DNA of 6,995 bases from Fidelibacterota bacterium. GTDB taxonomy: Bacteria > Fidelibacterota > Fidelibacteria > Fidelibacterales > Fidelibacteraceae. The position numbers and the translations under genes are program-made. The number at the start of each line of letters is the position of its first letter. Within the stretch, counting starts at the first letter, position 1. Under the pieces are notes generated by a model. That model had not been told where the DNA came from and did not search any database. It saw nothing but the letters and a program-made list of their open reading frames with translations. Of this stretch, positions 1-5,200 are shown one piece after another. The stretch covers positions 1-6,995 of the forward strand of contig JAFGVT010000199.1 in the NCBI GenBank assembly GCA_016937825.1, given 5' to 3'.

Positions 1-34
1 CTTCCGGCTTCTGACTTCTGATTCTATCTTCCGG
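1..34. repeat. Degenerate heptamer tandem repeat upstream of pyrC-like gene
   Basis: The first 34 bases read as consecutive short units: CTTCCGG (1-7), CTTCTGA (8-14), CTTCTGA (15-21), a six-base unit TTCTAT (22-27), and CTTCCGG again (28-34). Two units are identical neighbours and the outer two are identical to each other. The tract touches the left edge, so its full length is unknown. The last unit supplies the GG of the GGAG that probably serves as the ribosome binding site of the next gene. The repeats are seen directly; any role is unknown. Confidence 0.6.
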
Positions 35-36
35 AG
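33..36 (+). promoter_or_regulatory. Probable ribosome binding site of the dihydroorotase gene
   Basis: GGAG lies four bases before the ATG at 41. The spacing is short, but no other Shine-Dalgarno-like sequence is near. The frame stays open back to the window edge, yet it contains no ATG, GTG or TTG between 2 and 40. The ATG at 41 is therefore the only start visible here. Confidence 0.45.
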
Positions 37-40
37 TATT

Positions 41-1063
41 ATGATCGATCCCCATGTACATCTTCGCGACGGGAAACAGCGGCACAAGGAAACCCTGAAG
101 CACGGGCTGTCCGTTGCGGAAAAGATCGGCCTTTCCGGGGTGTTCGACATGCCGAACACGGATCCACCCATTCTCCGCCGCGATGACATCATTTGCCGCC
201 TGCAGGCTGCCGCCGATGTCAAAAGTCCTGTTTTTTACGGTCTTTACTGCGGACTCGGCACCGACCCGGATCAGATAAGGGAGGCGGTCGACTGCGTGCG
301 GGAATATTACCGGGTCGTCGGACTGAAACTCTACGCGGGCAGATCCACCGGGGACATGTCGATCCCGGAGGCGGCAAATCAGTTCAAGGTCCTTCAAGTG
401 CTTGCCCGTTACCATTATGAGGGGGTGCTCGCCGTCCATTGCGAGAATGAATCGGACTTTCGCCCGGAACTCTGGGACCCGGCAAAACCGCTGAGCCACA
501 CCCTGGCTCGGCCGCCGGTTTCGGAAGTGAACTCCGTCGCCAACATCATCGGGCTTGCCCTGGAAGCCGGGTATAAGGGAACGCTCCATATCTGCCACGT
601 TTCTCTGCCAAAAAGCATCGAGATCATTGAGGCTGCCCGAGAAAGCGTACCCTTCCGCATCACCTGCGGGGTTACGCCGCACCACCTGCTGCTTTGCGAC
701 ATCATGATGGAAGGTGAAGCGGGACTTTTGCTGAAAATGAATCCGCCGCTTCGCAGCAAGGATGACCGCGACAGTCTCCTTCGCATGCTGCTGGACAGCC
801 GCATCGACTGGATCGAATCGGACCATGCTCCGCATCTGAAAAGCGAGAAGCTGGGGCCGCCCTATGCTTCGGGAATACCGGGATTTCCGATCCTCCCCTT
901 TTTATTGAAGGTCCTCCGCATGCACGGCGCGTCGGAATCGCTGCTGCAGCGCGTGACCCATGACCGCATCTGCGAGGTGTTCAAACTGTTCATTCCCTTC
1001 CGGGACATGCACGATCAGGACACCTTTAACGAATATGACGTGAACGCCTACACGTTTCTGTAA
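41..1063 (+). CDS. pyrC: Dihydroorotase (pyrimidine biosynthesis), compact form
   Basis: This 340-residue cytoplasmic enzyme of the amidohydrolase superfamily should interconvert N-carbamoyl-aspartate and dihydroorotate, the third step of de novo pyrimidine synthesis. The signature residues are present: the metal-binding HVHLRD at residues 5-10, MPNT at 37-40 for substrate binding, Lys96 in GLKLYAG as the likely carbamylated bridging lysine, His133 (VHCE), His186 (HICHVS), TPHH at 212-215, NPPLRS at 234-239, and catalytic Asp261 in SDHAPH. The motif spacing matches that of E. coli PyrC, and the length is close to its 348 residues. Several motifs (HCE, TPHHLL, NPPLRS, DHAPH) instead resemble the longer class I enzymes. 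The protein begins almost at the first metal motif, so it lacks the N-terminal beta domain of those longer forms. The next gene starts 52 bases downstream on the same strand. Other cyclic amidohydrolases such as allantoinase are less likely given the full dihydroorotase motif set. Confidence 0.9.
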   Translation: MIDPHVHLRDGKQRHKETLKHGLSVAEKIGLSGVFDMPNTDPPILRRDDIICRLQAAADVKSPVFYGLYCGLGTDPDQIREAVDCVREYYRVVGLKLYAGRSTGDMSIPEAANQFKVLQVLARYHYEGVLAVHCENESDFRPELWDPAKPLSHTLARPPVSEVNSVANIIGLALEAGYKGTLHICHVSLPKSIEIIEAARESVPFRITCGVTPHHLLLCDIMMEGEAGLLLKMNPPLRSKDDRDSLLRMLLDSRIDWIESDHAPHLKSEKLGPPYASGIPGFPILPFLLKVLRMHGASESLLQRVTHDRICEVFKLFIPFRDMHDQDTFNEYDVNAYTFL

Positions 1064-1105
1064 AAGGCGGAATAAAGCCGGAACACCCATCGCATTCTCA
1101 TTAAC

Positions 1106-1113
1106 GGGAGGGA
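1106..1113 (+). promoter_or_regulatory. Ribosome binding site of the YwaF-type gene
   Basis: GGGAGGGA contains a strong GGAGG core ending four bases before the ATG at 1116. It supports this start over the internal methionine at residue 17. Confidence 0.6.
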
Positions 1114-1115
1114 TT

Positions 1116-1862
1116 ATGTTAAGAGAACGATTTGCTCATCTTACCTACGAAAACACCATTCCGATGTTCGGTTCGGACCATCTGACCTATCTTGCCATTA
1201 TTCTGGTCGTCTGCACGGTATTTCTGGTCTTTGCGAAAAAAACGCTGATCGGTGAAAAGGCCGTCAAGGCCGGCCGCATCCTGGGCATTGTCGTACTAAC
1301 CCACTTGTTCCTGGAAATACCCACGCTGCGTCTGCTCATGGGAGAGCCGCTGGCCACCAGTCTGCCGCTGCACCTGTGCAATTTCGGGATGATCATGGTC
1401 GGAACGCTGCTGATCACCCGTAAACAATGGGCGCTTGACCTCGCCTATTTCTGGGCGCTCTGCGGAGCCTCTCAGTCGCTGCTGACCCCGGACCTCCGCT
1501 ACATTTTTCCCCATCCCCTGGCCATTACCTTTTTCACCGCGCACACCCTTGAGATCGTGGGAGTTCTGTACGCCGTGATCGTGCTGAAAATGCGGCCCAC
1601 CTGGTCGTCCATTCCCCGGGTCTTTTTGGTCACCCTCGGCATGGCCCTGGTGATCTTCCCGATAAATTTCATCCATCCCGACGCCAACTACATGTTCCTG
1701 AAATTCGCCCCGGCCGGGGGATCGCTGATCGATCTTCTCGGCCCCTGGCCCTGGTACATCCTTTCCCTCGTGGGCGTCGCGATCGTATTCTTTGTCTTGG
1801 CCTACCTCCCCTACGCCGTCAGCGACGGGATCCGGAAAAAAAGAGCCGCCGTTTCCGGGTGA
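1116..1862 (+). CDS. TIGR02206/YwaF family polytopic membrane protein
   Basis: This 248-residue inner-membrane protein belongs to the family typified by Treponema TP0381 and Bacillus subtilis YwaF, related to eukaryotic TMEM164. Its bacterial function is not established. I count six or seven hydrophobic segments, at about 22-40, 53-71, 83-101, 107-123, 134-156, 165-185 and 212-232. Family hallmarks seen directly are an early SDH (20-22), LPLHLCN (83-89), TPDL (124-127) followed by FPH (131-133), FFTAH (139-143), an NFIHPDANYMFLKFAP-type stretch at 184-199, and PWPWY (210-214). The tail is short and basic (RKKRAA), expected to be cytoplasmic. The length is normal for the family and the ribosome binding site is good. 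It may share a transcript with the upstream dihydroorotase gene, but no functional link is apparent. Confidence 0.85.
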   Translation: MLRERFAHLTYENTIPMFGSDHLTYLAIILVVCTVFLVFAKKTLIGEKAVKAGRILGIVVLTHLFLEIPTLRLLMGEPLATSLPLHLCNFGMIMVGTLLITRKQWALDLAYFWALCGASQSLLTPDLRYIFPHPLAITFFTAHTLEIVGVLYAVIVLKMRPTWSSIPRVFLVTLGMALVIFPINFIHPDANYMFLKFAPAGGSLIDLLGPWPWYILSLVGVAIVFFVLAYLPYAVSDGIRKKRAAVSG

Positions 1863-1907
1863 TCCGCCGGTTCAGCGCAGGAGACTCATTCAGCGGAAGA
1901 AAACAGT
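1863..1907. other. Convergent intergenic gap without a recognisable terminator
   Basis: Only 45 bases separate the ends of the + and - transcription units. I see no GC-rich hairpin followed by a T run on either strand. A TTCAGCG direct repeat occurs at 1871-1877 and 1889-1895, and TCCGC/GCGGA (1863-1867 and 1893-1897) could form a weak long-loop stem. Termination here may be Rho-dependent, or the transcripts may overlap. Confidence 0.4.
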
Positions 1908-2243
1908 TCAATTTCCGGAGACCGGCCGCTTCAGTTCCGTCAGGATCTCTTCCAGTTCTTCTTCGGCGTATTCGATCTTTTTCAGATAGCGGTGAATATT
2001 GACGGCCAGAAAAGGCCAGACGACCAGGCAGAGCACCCCCAGTGCAAAGGAAAAGGATTTTACGGGATTGTTCATCAGGTTCCCGAGCCCGAAGCCGAGC
2101 AGGATCACGCTTTCAAAGAAAATGAAGAGCAGTTGTTTCAGGCGGGTTCGGCGCACCCATTTCTTTATATCCTCGATATTGAGGTCCCTGCGTTCGTTCG
2201 GGTTGAATGCCCGTTCCAGTTCCTTTAATAAAAAATCGTTCAT
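1908..2243 (-). CDS. Small two-span membrane protein, unknown function
   Basis: I do not recognise this 111-residue protein. The first 36 residues are highly charged (ELERAFNPNERRD, then KKWVRRTRLK). Two hydrophobic helices follow, at about 37-56 (LLFIFFESVILLGFGLGNL) and 64-83 (SFALGVLCLVVWPFLAV), joined by a short loop with asparagines and a proline. The C-terminal part (84-105, YLKKIEYAEEELEEILTEL) is a probable amphipathic or coiled-coil helix. The flanking positive charges suggest both termini are cytoplasmic, with a hairpin in the inner membrane. This layout recalls generic 2TM-domain proteins, but I cannot assign a family. It starts 15 bases after the stop of the large helicase-nuclease gene and has its own strong ribosome binding site, so co-transcription is likely. 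Nothing in it suggests a role in DNA repair. Confidence 0.75.
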   Translation of the reverse strand: MNDFLLKELERAFNPNERRDLNIEDIKKWVRRTRLKQLLFIFFESVILLGFGLGNLMNNPVKSFSFALGVLCLVVWPFLAVNIHRYLKKIEYAEEELEEILTELKRPVSGN

Positions 2244-2249
2244 AACGGT

Positions 2250-2256
2250 CTCCTCC
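2250..2256 (-). promoter_or_regulatory. Ribosome binding site of the small membrane protein gene
   Basis: On the - strand this reads GGAGGAG, six bases before the ATG at 2243-2241. It lies inside the 15-base gap after the upstream stop codon (2261-2259), an arrangement compatible with translational coupling. It makes the short membrane protein much more credible as a real gene. Confidence 0.7.
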
Positions 2257-2258
2257 GG

Positions 2259-5200
2259 TTATGATCCCCCGTGCATGCGGGTTCCTTTGCGACACAATCC
2301 TTCGTGCGGACAATGCGTGCAGGCATCCGCAAAAGGTCTTTCGGTAATTTCATACTTCCCTTCACTGATCCGGGAAAAAAGATCACATAAATACCTGTCA
2401 AATTCACGGATATTGAAACCGTTGCCGTTTCGGGAATTCAATTGTTCGAAGTTGCCGTTACTTTCGGTGAAGGTAAATATTTTGGTGTTGTCTTTATCCT
2501 TGATCTGTTCATAGGCCGCCATGAGCGGACGGTCCGGATAGCTTTCCCTGCACTTTTTCGCGTACAGGTACAATTGAGACAAAAGCATTTTTTTCATGTC
2601 GGACGTATTGAGGGTTCCGGTCTTATAATCGCTCACCACGATCATTTCTCCGTCATCCCTTGAAATGATCTTATCCATTATCCCGCTTAAGGATACCCTG
2701 ACCCCATCACAGCACAGCCTGAGATCATCAAAGCGCTTCTCTGTTTCAAGGACCCTGCAGCCGCCGAATGTTTTCTGATGATTCCCGATGGCGATGACAA
2801 AAGCGTTCGATCCGGAACCTTCGTTCAGGTCGCGGACATAGTCCCTGAACTGATCGGTCTGGAAAGGATCCTCTGTGTCGATCCTTTGGTGTTTAAAGGT
2901 CTCATCTATGTTTTTTTGAAGCAGGGGTATTGCATCGCGGATGTCGAGATGAAATCCTCCCTGTTTTCCGAACAGCTCAAGTATTTTGTGCACGGTCCGT
3001 CCCCGGATCAGCGTCCAGCAGGATGCCTCATCCGTATCCAGGGGCAAACAGGCAAGCACCTTGTCGTAATAAAAACGCATCGGGCACGCAAGCAGGGCAT
3101 CCACCGACGTCACGGACAGATGGAAGTCTTTTTCGATCGCATCCACCCGGCCGGAATATATTCCTTTTTCTCCGGAAACAATCTCGTTGTGTCTTCTTTC
3201 GAGGGGCCTTTCCGGCTCGCGGATCCGGCAATTGTCATAGCGAAGCAGAACGTCCCTTCTTATGCCTTTTTCCGCGTTGAGCGGCAGGATATCGGGACCT
3301 TCCAAAAAGCTGGACCTGTTCTGTTCCGATCCGTCCTCGGCATGCAGGGAAGAAGAATAGACGACGCGGTCGCCGAGAGATATCCAATGATCCATAAAAT
3401 GCCGGTTCAATTCGAGTGAAAAGGCTTCCTTCAGGTTCAGGCAGGGATTTTCATTTTCGGGGCGGGGAATATCTCCTTCGACCATGCCCATGACATAAAG
3501 CGTGTCGGGGACGGAGCCCAGACTGTCCAAAAAGCCCACCACGGGGATCCCGTTCATTTGCTCCCATCGCGGAACGCTCTCTTTTTTGATCCGTATCATC
3601 ATTTCCTGATAAAGCAGCGAAAGATCCGCATCCGCACGGATCATGCCGAGATCTTCGATAACGGTGTCCAGCACATCCAGGAATTTGCGGCAGACTTTTT
3701 CATTTCCGCTTACCGGGGAAACATGCAGGTCTTTGATGAAGCGCTCGCACCTGTTCTTTACTTCATGGATCTGAACGGAAGAATATGTTTCGATAAATGC
3801 CCGGACTTCCGCCGGCACTCCGTGTTCCTCAAGGGGCAGTGAGCGGACCTTTTTATCATAATTCAGCAGGTCTTTGTTCATGCCGCGCAGGGGATGCAAG
3901 AGAACGGGTGCAAGGTCCTGCCAGGCGGGATAGGGTGTTCTGATGATATTCAAAAGATCCAAAAGGAGTCCGGTACAGGGGGCTTCAAGCAAGGGCATCG
4001 GTTCGGTAAAACGCACCTGCAGGCCGCATTGGGGAAAGATACGCTTCAGGTGGGGGGCATATTTGTCCATGCTGGAAACGGCTATAAGTATGTTCTGTCC
4101 CGGGTTTGCGGAATTGCCGATATGCCGTGCAACGGCAAGGGTTTCTTCTCTTGGCGAAAAGGCTTCAATATATTTTAATTTGCCGCCGGTCGGCCGGGGG
4201 GCCAGCGAAAGCTCAAAATGAGTGGTGCGGGATTTGCATTCATGTATCAGCTCCCTGTCCCGCGGGGCCGGAGGCGGAAGGTCAATGAACCCGATACGTT
4301 CATTATTCAAGGGGATATTTTTATAAGCCGCGTCCGCCGGCAGATAAGCGGGAGTTGCGGCAATACTCCGGTAATTTTCCATGAACCCGGCGCGGATATC
4401 CCCCTTGCCGAGCTCATGATCCCTGATCGCGCGGGCAAGGAAATCCGCCGTTCCCTGTTTGATGTTTTTATCCGCCCGCTGTATCATCATGCGTAAACGG
4501 TCCTGCGAGGTGCAGGGTGTATTCGCTGACCGCAGCCATTTGCTCAGGGTCGTGATCCGGATGTCCGGGCGCATACGGCCGGCCTTTACCAGTCCGAGGT
4601 ATATCTGTTCCTCGTGCTGCGATGAGGCGCAGAACAGAAGATGGGGTCCGTGTTCGAGTTCATTCAGCAAGGGCTCTATGTTCATGACCGCATCGGGCAT
4701 AGCGGGTAAAAATCCGGGACCGATGGGCAGACCGTCGAAGTAACCTTCATTCCGGTCGACCCGGATCATTTCATTCAGGCTGACAAAATAGATCTTTCCT
4801 TCGGCATCAAGGCCAAATGCTTGTTTCAGCATCCACTGGTAGCTCTGTATTTGTTTTTTATATGCTTCCAGTCTGTTTTTTGTGCTGTCCGTTTTGAAAT
4901 CCACAAGGATCCAGCGATCCTTGTGCCGGTAGAGCAGATCGATCGTCCCGTTGACCTGCACCATGTCCTTGTCCCTTCGCAGCCAGGCCTTGACGGGCAG
5001 CTCGCGATACTGTTCGGTCCCGGGATCGTTCAGAACATCAAATACGGCATGAGAACGGGTCGTTTCGAGAAGCGCATCGACTTTCGCGATCAGTTCCGCT
5101 TTGTTCTCCTTGCTGAAATGATGCATTATGGTTTCATCGATATCCTCCCGGTGTCCGGGAACATCAAACCAGCCCCGCTGCATGCAATAATGGTAAAGCG

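Noticed and set aside
415..804. 129-residue open frame on the - strand
   Set aside because: It is antisense to the central part of dihydroorotase, is Ser/Arg-rich, and has no motif. It is a shadow.
1999..2514. 171-residue open frame on the + strand over the small membrane protein gene
   Set aside because: It spans the end of the helicase-nuclease gene, the ribosome binding site and the membrane protein gene on the other strand. It has low-complexity Ser/Arg composition and no good start signal. The - strand reading has a strong ribosome binding site and a sensible membrane topology.
2778..3419. 213-residue open frame on the + strand
   Set aside because: It is antisense to the AddB-like region and nuclease 2. 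It is a shadow frame without recognisable motifs.
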